A DNA stretch of 64,000 nt, from positions 33,951 through 97,950 of the forward strand of contig CAKULN010000004.1 in NCBI GenBank assembly GCA_934667175.1, given 5' to 3'. The notes under the pieces are model-generated. The model did no database searches, was not told the origin of the DNA, and saw only the letters and a list, made by a program, of their open reading frames with translations. Made by a program: the position numbers and the translations under genes. The stretch is from an uncultured Bacteroidales bacterium (lineage in GTDB: Bacteria; Bacteroidota; Bacteroidia; Bacteroidales; UBA932). Of the stretch, positions 46,481 through 54,790 are shown piece by piece; position 1 is the stretch's first letter, and every line of letters starts with the position of its first letter.

Positions 46481-47566
46481 TCAGAAATCGATCTTCATGT
46501 CAAACTGGTCGCAGGCCCCTGTACGGTGGGCCAAGTGCTTGGTACTCGGAGAGATGCCGAAGAGAGGGGAATAGGTCTTCACCTTCACCGTCTTGCCGTC
46601 CGGCATGAACTCCAGAATCCTCAGCCAGCCGTCTCCACCGTTGCCTTCCCAACCGCCTCCAAGGATCTGGACATTGAACATCATCTGATGCACATTCCGT
46701 CCGGCCATGTTCTTGTCCACACGGTAGGCCACAGAATCCTCAAAGCCACCCGGACGTCCAGTGTGGCCGCAGACCACAAGCACAACATTAGGCGTGACAG
46801 ACACAAACTTGTCCCAGAAATCCTTGCCGGAGGTCTGAGGTCTCACCTTGTAATGAGAATTGTCGGTGTAATCCGCTGTGCGATGCTTGAGATAGCTGTG
46901 CGTCATCGCGATCACCTTATGGCCGATGTACTTTTCGTTTGTAGCGAGATTCCTGGCCCATTCCAATACCTCCGGCCTTGGAGCGAACTCTGTCGTTATG
47001 ACCAGAATATCCCCCCAGTTCTTGTCGTGGAACTCAAAAGCGGCATTCTCCATCGAGATGTCACCGTTGCGATTCGGGAAATCCGCCACGAGGCAATCTC
47101 GCCAACAGGAGTTGCGCTCGAAAGGAAAATATTCAGGAAATTTTGTCCTGCCGTTCTCGGCTATCTTATAGCCATAGTCATGGTTGCCGCACGAAATGAT
47201 GTACGGGACCTTGCCGTCAAGACGCGACATGGACCTTGATGCGGCCTCCCACATCTCACGGCTGGTCTGGTTCACCATCTTACGGTTCATTTTGATGTTC
47301 TCGTTCTGTTCGACCAGATCACCGGTGCAGAGCACGGCTTTGATGTTCAGGTGATCCACATTGTCAGCGATCCAAGCCGTACAAAGCTCAAAAATCGGCT
47401 GGTTGATGTCGTACTTGTTGTAGGTCTGGGGATCTCCAAGAACGATCATGGAGAATGATTCCTCGTTCTCAAGATTCTGACGGTCAGCCCTATGCTGGGC
47501 AAAAAGCGGATTCGCCCCTATTGCGAGCAAGCCTAAGATCCAAAAGATCAAGATGTATTTTCTCAT
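46481..47566 (-). CDS. Exported calcineurin-like metallophosphoesterase
   Basis: Signal peptide residues 1-23 (cut after LFA). Metal motifs in order: VLGDPQ, CTGDLVEQ, SCGNHDY, MTHSYLKH and CGHTGRP, so the binuclear centre is complete. Similar exported phosphoesterases act on phosphodiesters outside the cytoplasm. ATG 47566 is chosen because it opens the signal peptide; the frame extends further without one. Confidence 0.82.
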   Translation of the reverse strand: MRKYILIFWILGLLAIGANPLFAQHRADRQNLENEESFSMIVLGDPQTYNKYDINQPIFELCTAWIADNVDHLNIKAVLCTGDLVEQNENIKMNRKMVNQTSREMWEAASRSMSRLDGKVPYIISCGNHDYGYKIAENGRTKFPEYFPFERNSCWRDCLVADFPNRNGDISMENAAFEFHDKNWGDILVITTEFAPRPEVLEWARNLATNEKYIGHKVIAMTHSYLKHRTADYTDNSHYKVRPQTSGKDFWDKFVSVTPNVVLVVCGHTGRPGGFEDSVAYRVDKNMAGRNVHQMMFNVQILGGGWEGNGGDGWLRILEFMPDGKTVKVKTYSPLFGISPSTKHLAHRTGACDQFDMKIDF

Positions 47567-47673
47567 ACTTCCAGTGTTGATGACGCTGCAAAGATATACA
47601 TTTCCAATGTGGAGGCCAAACATTCCGGCCACCTCATGAAAGTCTGAGGAAATATTCCTAAATTGCAGGGTAT

Positions 47674-48345
47674 ATGGAAAAGATCAGAATATGGTGCGGA
47701 GGCGAGGCGTCGCTCCCGACGGTTTACATACATTCCGTGGCGGGAGACGGACATTGCGTCTGGGAGGCGTGCAGACGGATCGGATGCCCGGACTTCAATC
47801 TGGTGTCGGTTTACGATTTCGATTTCGAGGACGAAATAACTCCGTGGGCGGCTCCTGCGGTGAGGAAAGGCCAGCCTACGTTCAAAGGGAACGCGGAGGA
47901 ACATCTGACCGGACTTCTGGACAGAATCATGCCTGAGGTGGAAACACAACTTCCAGAGCCAGCTCTTTACAACGCCTTGGCGGGATATTCATTGGCCGGA
48001 CTTTTCGCCCTTTGGAGCGTCTGGAACACAGATCGTTTTACCAGAATTGCTTGTGGTTCAGCCTCTTTCTGGTATCCTGGTTTTGTTGAATATGCCGTTT
48101 CTCATCCGATGACACACCGGCCGGATTTCGTGTCCCTTTCGCTCGGGGACAACGAAAGCAACACGAAACACCCTGTCATGAGCCGTGTGGGGATCTGCAC
48201 GGAACGGATTCTGGGGCTCCTTACCGAACGAAACATCCCGCACTGCTTCGAGATCAATCCAGGCAACCATTTCACAGATCCAGACCTGCGCCTCGCCAAG
48301 GCCATCTCACGAATGCTGACCGGAAAGCATTCCATAAAAGCTTAA
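47674..48345 (+). CDS. Alpha/beta-hydrolase (putative esterase)
   Basis: Small cytosolic hydrolase. The nucleophile elbow is AGYSLAGL, with a later Asp in SLGDNES and His in NPGNHF, giving a complete triad. No signal peptide. The layout resembles esterases that act on iron-chelator esters, but no substrate can be assigned. Divergent from the phosphoesterase gene. Confidence 0.7.
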   Translation: MEKIRIWCGGEASLPTVYIHSVAGDGHCVWEACRRIGCPDFNLVSVYDFDFEDEITPWAAPAVRKGQPTFKGNAEEHLTGLLDRIMPEVETQLPEPALYNALAGYSLAGLFALWSVWNTDRFTRIACGSASFWYPGFVEYAVSHPMTHRPDFVSLSLGDNESNTKHPVMSRVGICTERILGLLTERNIPHCFEINPGNHFTDPDLRLAKAISRMLTGKHSIKA

Positions 48346-48768
48346 TAATCAATAGGTGAGCCATCACCCGCTCATTCACAAACAGATAGAAAATCCTGCC
48401 CTCCCGATCGTCCCGGCAGCGATTTATAACTATCAACATAACAGCAACTTATAAAACACGCCAAAGATGATGCAAGGCTTGGAGAATACAGTGCCGGAAA
48501 CCGCGTTGGGATATTCATAATCACGCTGAGGGTAGCGCAATGGTTGGTCGGAGAGGCGCCTGATGCCGTGGCTGGATTCGTAAAGGCCGTGCCGGGATAT
48601 TCATAGTGACCGTGCCGGGATATTCATAAAAATTAGTGTGAGGATGCGATGCAAGGAATGGTTATTGCTGGATTTAGGAGGTTTGTTAGTTGAGCGGCGG
48701 GCAATCGTCGTTTTGAATGAATATATTCACTGATGGCAATTGCCTGCCTGACGGGAAAAGAGAGAGAC
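48346..48768. other. Intergenic stretch, no gene seen
   Basis: About 420 bases without a gene. It holds GGGATATTCATA three times: once at about 48508 and twice in a direct repeat of 23 bases, CCGTGCCGGGATATTCATA, at about 48590 and 48613. GAATATATTC lies at about 48718. No clear promoter for the serpin gene was found. Confidence 0.5.
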
Positions 48769-50037
48769 ATGAATAAGACAACAAGAAAAGTCCTGCTTTC
48801 GGGGATGGCGGCCGCCATGCTGGTGTCATGCGGGACAGCGAAAAAAAGCGGGCGGAGCGATGCCGGACAAGTGATAATGGGGAATATGGAAGAGACTGAC
48901 AGTGACTACCTTATCTTAGACGACAGCCAGAGGAATCTTTTGGCGAAGAACAACACATTCGCCATCAACCTGTTCAACAAGGTTTCAGGAATGGACTCAA
49001 GGGTGGTTTCTCCGCTTAGCGTCACCGGACTGATGACGATCCTGTCAAACGGAGCCGAGGGGGAGACACGTCAGGAGATCCTCAACACGCTTGGATTCAG
49101 CGGAGCGTCTCAGGACGAGATCAACGCTCTGTACGGCTATCTCATCAAGAAGGCCGGAAAGCTGGACCCTTCCACGACCGTCAACATCGCAGACTACATC
49201 GCGGTCAACAAGAACAACAAGGTCAAGAAGGACTTCGAACGGACAGTAAGCGATTGGTTCAAGGCCGAGGTTGAGAATCTTGATTTCACATCGAGCAAGA
49301 CGGCAGGCATCATCAACGACTGGTGCTCCGAGCACACAGACGGGATGATTCCCAAGATTATAGACAGCGTTGAGCCAAGTGCCGTCGCCTACCTGATGAA
49401 CGCGATCTACTTCAACGGCTCATGGACGGATAAGTTTGACGCCAAGGACACCAAGGTCGAGCGGTTCAGGGGCTACACCCGCGACATCAAGAAAGTCAAT
49501 ATGATGCACAGGAATGATGAATATCTCTACACCTCCAACAAGACATACTCCGCTGTCAGGATCCCTTACGGCAACGGCACGTTCTCGATGACTGTGCTTC
49601 TGCCCAACGAGGACAAGTCGATTCAAGACATGATGAAGGTACTCAGTGCCAAGGAACTCTCACGGATGCGTCAGAACATGGAGAGCTGCAAGGTTGACCT
49701 CAAGTTACCGAAGTTCACGACTGAAGTCGAGCAGCCTCTGAATGACGTCATCGCCAGTCTGGGAGCCTCCACGATGTTCAAGCCGGCAGCGGATTTCAGC
49801 AAGTTGGCGGACGGGAATATTTTCGTTTCCAAAATGTTCCAGAAAGCCAAGATTGAGGTAAGCGAGGAGGGCACCAAGGCCGCCGCCGTCACCGCAGCGA
49901 TCATGACGATGTCAGCACTTGCTCCAGAACCTCGTCAGGTTGAGTTCCATGCGGACAGGCCGTTCGTCTATGTCATCAGTGAATCCAGCACCGGAGCCAT
50001 CTACTTCATGGGGCAGTTCACCGGCAGCGAGATCTAA
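48769..50037 (+). CDS. Serpin-family protease inhibitor lipoprotein
   Basis: Lipobox VSCGT (Cys20 region) anchors the protein. The serpin fold is complete: NTFAINLFNKVSG, NAIYFNGSWTDKF, MHRNDEY, LPKFTTEVEQPL, and the reactive-loop hinge EEGTKAAAVTAA followed by IMTMSAL and the closing FHADRPFVYVI. Counting from the hinge, P1-P1' would be Ser-Ala, which hints at an elastase-like target; this is inference. ATG 48769 opens the lipoprotein signal and is preceded by a purine-rich stretch. Inhibitors of this kind protect gut bacteria from host proteases. Confidence 0.9.
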   Translation: MNKTTRKVLLSGMAAAMLVSCGTAKKSGRSDAGQVIMGNMEETDSDYLILDDSQRNLLAKNNTFAINLFNKVSGMDSRVVSPLSVTGLMTILSNGAEGETRQEILNTLGFSGASQDEINALYGYLIKKAGKLDPSTTVNIADYIAVNKNNKVKKDFERTVSDWFKAEVENLDFTSSKTAGIINDWCSEHTDGMIPKIIDSVEPSAVAYLMNAIYFNGSWTDKFDAKDTKVERFRGYTRDIKKVNMMHRNDEYLYTSNKTYSAVRIPYGNGTFSMTVLLPNEDKSIQDMMKVLSAKELSRMRQNMESCKVDLKLPKFTTEVEQPLNDVIASLGASTMFKPAADFSKLADGNIFVSKMFQKAKIEVSEEGTKAAAVTAAIMTMSALAPEPRQVEFHADRPFVYVISESSTGAIYFMGQFTGSEI

Positions 50038-50060
50038 GCTTATTTCAGGCTCTATAGAAG

Positions 50061-50124
50061 CCAGATAAAAACTAATTCCCGAATTTTGGTAACGTGCAAA
50101 ATTCGTGAATTTGCTTTTGTCTGG
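50061..50124. terminator. Long hairpin with loop GTAACGTG, kin of the one at 2549
   Basis: Arms of 28 bases (50061-50088 and 50097-50124) pair at 24 positions and one G-U. The loop is GTAACGTG, identical to the hairpin at 2549-2616, and the inner stem CCCGAATTTT is shared. It begins 24 bases after the serpin stop. Confidence 0.6.
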
Positions 50125-50150
50125 CTTATGTCAGTTCAATGCAAACAGTA

Positions 50151-50215
50151 TTTGTTTATTACGATAAACAAATTTAATACGAATTTGTTTATTGCGATAA
50201 ACATTTATATATTTG
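50151..50215 (+). promoter_or_regulatory. Promoter with two inverted repeats upstream of the AAA ATPase
   Basis: TTTGTTTAT-TACG-ATAAACAAA (50151-50172) and TTTGTTTAT-TGCG-ATAAACATT (50184-50205) are two copies 33 bases apart. The -33 TTTG (50184-50187) lies in the second copy and the -7 TATATTTG is at 50208-50215, 18 bases before ATG 50233. The overlap with the -33 box suggests repression. Confidence 0.6.
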
Positions 50216-50232
50216 CAAAAAAGCATTGCATT

Positions 50233-51444
50233 ATGGATATTTTATTCGACCGTCACATTGAATACCTCTCAGACGTACCTACGGAATTCACTCGCGGACT
50301 GATGAATGCGATAGATTGGGATTCAAGGCTCGTGATAATCCGCGGACCAAAAGGCGTTGGAAAATCCACACTGATGCAGCAGTATGTGCTGAAAAATTTC
50401 GGACCCACAGATCGCCATATTCTATATTGTTCCGCAGACACGGCATATTTTTCCAGCCACACTCTGATTGACACTGCGTCAGAATTTGTGAAGAAAGGCG
50501 GCAAGGTTCTTCTTATTGATGAAATTCACAAGTACGAGAACTGGAGCAGGGAAATCAAAGAGATTTATGATCTCTATAAAGGGTTGAAGGTTATCCTCAG
50601 CGGATCATCACTGATTCAATTAAATGACGGACAGGCGGATCTGTCGAGAAGGGCTGATGTGTATGACATGCCGGGATTATCTTTCAGGGAATATCTTTGG
50701 TTCCGCACCAAGCGTGAGATAAAGCCTGTGCCCCTACATCTACTTCTATCCGATCCCAATGGATTCTGCCTGGCGGTAAGAAATGTATGCCGCCCGTTGG
50801 AATATTTTCCCGACTATCTTAAAAGCGGTTATTACCCTTTCTCGTTTGAAAAAAGCAAGACCTACAAGAATCTTGTGGAGAATGTGGTAAATTACATCAT
50901 TGACAGCGAATTGACAAGATACAGAGGAATAAATGTCTCCAACACGAGAAAGATAAGCGCACTTCTTCAAGTGATTTCCGGAATGCTGCCATACCTCGTG
51001 GATGTGTCCAAATTATCAAGAAGTCTGAGCATCGACAGGGTCACACTTCTAAAGTATTTCAAATACCTTGATGAAGCGAAAGTAATCAGATGTCTATACA
51101 CAGAAATGAACAAGATATCCGATCTTCAGAAGCCCGACAAGTTGCTGATGGACAACACAAATCTCCTCTATACATTCTCAGATGGCGAACCTGAGACAGG
51201 AACCGCACGAGAGACGTTCTTCTGTAATCAATTGGCTTCCGCCGGACACAAGATTGAGTACGGAGGACTTAAAACAGGAGATTTTAGGATAGACCACAAA
51301 ATTGTAATAGAGGTTGGAGGTGCTGGAAAGGATTACTCCCAAATAAACGACGCTGACATCAATAACGCAGCTCTTGCCGTTGACAACATCGATATGGCAA
51401 ACGGCAAGAAAATTCCACTCTGGGCATTCGGCTGCCTTTATTGA
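50233..51444 (+). CDS. AAA-family ATPase with DUF4143-like C-terminus
   Basis: Walker A is GPKGVGKST at 38-46, Walker B is VLLIDEIHK near residue 94, and a sensor-type ILSGSS follows. The C-terminal half has the DUF4143 pattern: YLRSG-like YPFSF, KLSRSLSIDRVTLLKYFKYLDEAKVI, and a nuclease-like region IEVGG. Complete at 404 residues. The role of this widespread family is unsettled. ATG 50233 is chosen because a -7 box lies just upstream; the open frame extends further into the operator region. Confidence 0.82.
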   Translation: MDILFDRHIEYLSDVPTEFTRGLMNAIDWDSRLVIIRGPKGVGKSTLMQQYVLKNFGPTDRHILYCSADTAYFSSHTLIDTASEFVKKGGKVLLIDEIHKYENWSREIKEIYDLYKGLKVILSGSSLIQLNDGQADLSRRADVYDMPGLSFREYLWFRTKREIKPVPLHLLLSDPNGFCLAVRNVCRPLEYFPDYLKSGYYPFSFEKSKTYKNLVENVVNYIIDSELTRYRGINVSNTRKISALLQVISGMLPYLVDVSKLSRSLSIDRVTLLKYFKYLDEAKVIRCLYTEMNKISDLQKPDKLLMDNTNLLYTFSDGEPETGTARETFFCNQLASAGHKIEYGGLKTGDFRIDHKIVIEVGGAGKDYSQINDADINNAALAVDNIDMANGKKIPLWAFGCLY

Positions 51445-51530
51445 CTGTCAGTCTTGGCCATTGACCGGATGCCACACTAAGATTTAACTAATCGACAGAT
51501 CAGGTAAACTTTTCAAATCATTATGATAAG

Positions 51531-51582
51531 GTCTCTTCGACAAGCTCAGTGGCCGGTGCGCTTCGACAAGCTCAGCGACCGG
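51531..51582. repeat. Two REP-like palindromes in tandem
   Basis: Copies at 51531-51556 and 51558-51582, same orientation, the second with GCGCT/AGCGACC arms. They lie just before the stop of the mltG-like gene. Confidence 0.75.
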
Positions 51583-51594
51583 AAAGAGAATTGT

Positions 51595-52623
51595 TCACCG
51601 GCCGGAGGTGCGGCGGAGGTCGAGGGCGCGCTGGAACTCGCGGGCGTTGCGGTTGTGCTCGGAAAGGGTGGAGGCGAATTTGTGGGTGCCGTCCATGGCG
51701 GCGCTGGCGCAGAAATAAAGGTAGCCGTGGCGGTCCGGATTCAGGACGGCCTCAAGGCTGGCTTTGTCAGGCACACAGATCGGGCCGGGAGGAAGGCCCT
51801 CATGGAGGTAGGTGTTGTACGGTGAGTCAAACTCAAGATGCTTGAACAGAATCCTGTTCAGAGTGTAGCCATAACAAAAAGCCACAGTCGGGTCGGCCTG
51901 AAGGCGCATGCCAAGACGCAGACGATTAAGGTACACACCGGCGATGGAGGAATATTCAGGAGCATGGTTAGACTCGCTCTTGACGATGGACGCCACGATC
52001 GAGACCTGCTTGGGGGTCAAGCCCTGTGCCTCGGCCTTGGCGACATTCTCAACGGTCCAAAAGGCATCGTAGGCGGCCTTCTGCTTGTCCAGAATGTCTT
52101 TCATCGAAGCGGTCCAATAGAGCTGATAGGTGTCAGGCATTATCAGGGAAAACACGTCAGAGGGAGTAAAGCCGTAGCCGGCAAGCAAGGTGGAGTCATT
52201 CAAAGCCCTGACGGCCTCGGCGGAATCCAGCATCATCTGGTTGCCGATCTTGCGGGCTATCTGCCCTTTGAGCCTCATCGTGCCTGAAAGAACCAGATTC
52301 ACAGGCGACTGCCAACCATTTTTCAGCATCCTCACAACATAAACGCTCGGCTTGCTTTTCTCAACGACATAATGCCCGGGCTTCAAATCGCTGTCGGCCA
52401 AACTCTTCCTAACCACTCTGGCCAAACTGCGACGATTTATGACAATGCTGTCAGGAATCTGTCCAAGCACCTCAGCCACCGTCATCTGCGGACGGACATA
52501 CAACTCGGCCTTGCCGGAAAAATTCGGCTTACGGTTGTCGGCGTACCAACGGCCACCGACAGCGCCAAGGACGACGATCACCACCAACGCTGCGAACAGT
52601 GCAATCAACTTCCAAGTCTTCAT
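51595..52623 (-). CDS. mltG: Endolytic transglycosylase MltG
   Basis: Inner-membrane enzyme that cuts nascent peptidoglycan strands. One membrane helix at 6-25, then a LysM-like region and the YceG domain with the catalytic Glu in IVKSESNH, followed by VYLNRLRLGMRLQADPT and SPYNTYLHEGLPPGPI. Full length at 342 residues. It overlaps the upstream glucosaminidase gene by 4 bases. Confidence 0.93.
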   Translation of the reverse strand: MKTWKLIALFAALVVIVVLGAVGGRWYADNRKPNFSGKAELYVRPQMTVAEVLGQIPDSIVINRRSLARVVRKSLADSDLKPGHYVVEKSKPSVYVVRMLKNGWQSPVNLVLSGTMRLKGQIARKIGNQMMLDSAEAVRALNDSTLLAGYGFTPSDVFSLIMPDTYQLYWTASMKDILDKQKAAYDAFWTVENVAKAEAQGLTPKQVSIVASIVKSESNHAPEYSSIAGVYLNRLRLGMRLQADPTVAFCYGYTLNRILFKHLEFDSPYNTYLHEGLPPGPICVPDKASLEAVLNPDRHGYLYFCASAAMDGTHKFASTLSEHNRNAREFQRALDLRRTSGR

Positions 52624-53759
52624 TTCCTTACTTTTTTGCCGCGAAGGATGACAGTGTCACCCTCACGAAGTTCATAACCGGCCGGGAATCCGTTCATCTT
52701 CCTCACACTGGACATCTTCACGGCGAACCGCTGGCAGATGTCACGCAGCGACTCCCCGTCCTCACCCACAATGTACTTGTCAAGCCCTCTCTCGGACTGG
52801 TTCTTCTTTGCCTGCAAATAGACCACCGTACCCGGCAGAAGCTCCTCGGAGCGAGTCAAATCATTGAATCTTAACAATTCATTCAGATAAAGATGGTACG
52901 ACCGAGCGATGCTTGAATATGTCTCCCCCTCCACCGAAGTGATGAACGGAACCCCGTTGCGGGAATATGCCTCCCTTGTCAGCGAGAAACTGAACACCTC
53001 CAGACCGCTCTTGTCAATCCTCTTCGGTTCCTCAAGAGAAAGCGGCGACGCAGGGATAACATCCGGCACGGCTTCCTCACTGGAACGCATTTTCTTTCTG
53101 GCCTTGCGGGCCTTCCTCTCCCGGCGGATTTCCTTACGAGTCTTCACTTTCTTGGCGACGGACTGTTTGCCACCCTTGGACGCCTCGGAGCCAACAGACG
53201 TTGATTCCGTCGTCTGAGACTCCGCCTTCAACAAGCGCTCCGACTCTTCGGAAGTCATTGTGTCATATTCATAAAGTTTGTAATCCTCAATGTATTTGAT
53301 GAGCTTGGCTGGATAGTTCGGATCAGTCGCATAACCGGCCTTCTTCAATCCGTAAGCCCATCCTTTGTAGTCTGTGGTCTTCAGTTCGAAGAGAAACTTG
53401 TAGCGGTCCCGGTAGCGAAGAAAGTCCGAGTGATCCTGAAACGACTCGTCAGCGGAGTCATATACCCGGAAGCACTCCCCTTTCGCATCGTCATCGTAGC
53501 GCATCGACTTGCCTTTCCAATCCTTGTGGCACTTGATTCCGAAATGGTTGTTTCCTTCTGTGGCCAAAGAAGACAGCCCGTAACGGGACTCAAGGATGCC
53601 CTGAGCCAAGGTGATGCTGGCAGGAACGCCGCTGCGGTACATCTCACGGACCGCCGTCGGGGCCCATTTCCGGATATACCTTTCCTGGGGCGTGCCCTGA
53701 GCGAGGACAGCCACCTGACACAGAACAAGACTTATGAATATGATAACCTTTTTCATCAT
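52620..53759 (-). CDS. Exported glucosaminidase with LysM-like C-terminus
   Basis: Murein hydrolase. Signal peptide 1-20, then a FlgJ-type glucosaminidase domain with PASITLAQGILESRYG (catalytic Glu), NNHFGIKC, and YKGWAYGLKKAGYATDP. A basic low-complexity linker (KKVKTRKEIRRERKARKARKK type) leads to two LysM-like units near the C-terminus. Operon with mltG: one cuts the strand end, the other the glycan bond. Confidence 0.88.
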   Translation of the reverse strand: MMKKVIIFISLVLCQVAVLAQGTPQERYIRKWAPTAVREMYRSGVPASITLAQGILESRYGLSSLATEGNNHFGIKCHKDWKGKSMRYDDDAKGECFRVYDSADESFQDHSDFLRYRDRYKFLFELKTTDYKGWAYGLKKAGYATDPNYPAKLIKYIEDYKLYEYDTMTSEESERLLKAESQTTESTSVGSEASKGGKQSVAKKVKTRKEIRRERKARKARKKMRSSEEAVPDVIPASPLSLEEPKRIDKSGLEVFSFSLTREAYSRNGVPFITSVEGETYSSIARSYHLYLNELLRFNDLTRSEELLPGTVVYLQAKKNQSERGLDKYIVGEDGESLRDICQRFAVKMSSVRKMNGFPAGYELREGDTVILRGKKVRK

Positions 53760-53845
53760 GTAGACTTACAATAGACTGTAAATATAGTGATTTTTGGCCG
53801 ATGGATGATTCAGCCGGCCAAGGGTCTTTACAAATAAGACAACTC

Positions 53846-54787
53846 CTACCCCAATTTCACAAGCGGAATGTCGAAAACATCCCCGTCATTGGCGGCATAG
53901 GTCTCAGGGAATATGCTCCTGCACTCCGATTCGTAAACGGAGACGTTCTTGCATCGTGAGGAATAATGCCCGATCACAAGCTTCCTAACACCTGCGTCGA
54001 GCGCGCATCTGGCGGCCTGAAAGGTCGTGGAATGATGTCTCGCCGCCGCCTGATCCTCAAGATCCGCCGTGTATGTCGTCTCATGGTAGAGCAGATCCAC
54101 ACCCTTTACCCAAGAGGCCAATTCCGGGAACGGGGCCGTGTCGCTGCAATAGGCGAACGAACGGGGGACGTACGGCCTGTAGCCAAGTTCCTCGAACGGG
54201 AGCACTTCGGTGGAGCCGTCAAGATGTTCACGGACCACATCCTCGCCACGTTTCACCGCTCCTATCTCGGTGAGCGAGAGGGCATATTCATCAATCTTCC
54301 ACTTTTTGACGTTCATCTGAGGCTCCTTTTCCCGGAAGAGCCAGCCGAAGGTTTCGATCTTGTGGTTTAGCGGGAAAGCAATGACTTCCAGTGATTTTGT
54401 GTGGTAGATCGTTTCGGGAGCCTTCATATTCATAGGAATATGCCGGATCTCGAACGGGATGCCTTCGCCGTAGTAGGAAAGGAAGAATTTCAGGATAGGG
54501 CCGAAGCTGACCGGAGCATAGATGTTCAGCGGTGTCATCCGGGATAGCATCCCCATTGTGGAAAGCAGGCCGAAAAGCCCGAAGACATGGTCGCCGTGGA
54601 TGTGGGAAAGAAAGATCGAATCTATCATCATCGGAGATATATGGCTCTCCTGAAGGCGCGTCTGCACCCCCTCTCCGCAATCAATTAAAAACGAGCGCCC
54701 ATGTACGGAAAGTACCTGAGCGCTCTGATTTCTTCCGGGGATGGGCTTGGCCGAAGCCGTGCCCAACACCGTCAATGTAAAATCCAT
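53846..54787 (-). CDS. rnz: Ribonuclease Z
   Basis: Processes the 3' end of tRNA precursors. The zinc-binding HxHxDH motif is SHIHGDHVFG with His62, His64, Asp66 and His67. Later His and Asp (CSDTAPF, HETTY, GHYSSR) complete the metallo-beta-lactamase fold. The start is 3 bases after the rpsA stop. Confidence 0.93.
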   Translation of the reverse strand: MDFTLTVLGTASAKPIPGRNQSAQVLSVHGRSFLIDCGEGVQTRLQESHISPMMIDSIFLSHIHGDHVFGLFGLLSTMGMLSRMTPLNIYAPVSFGPILKFFLSYYGEGIPFEIRHIPMNMKAPETIYHTKSLEVIAFPLNHKIETFGWLFREKEPQMNVKKWKIDEYALSLTEIGAVKRGEDVVREHLDGSTEVLPFEELGYRPYVPRSFAYCSDTAPFPELASWVKGVDLLYHETTYTADLEDQAAARHHSTTFQAARCALDAGVRKLVIGHYSSRCKNVSVYESECRSIFPETYAANDGDVFDIPLVKLG

Positions 54788-54790
54788 GGA

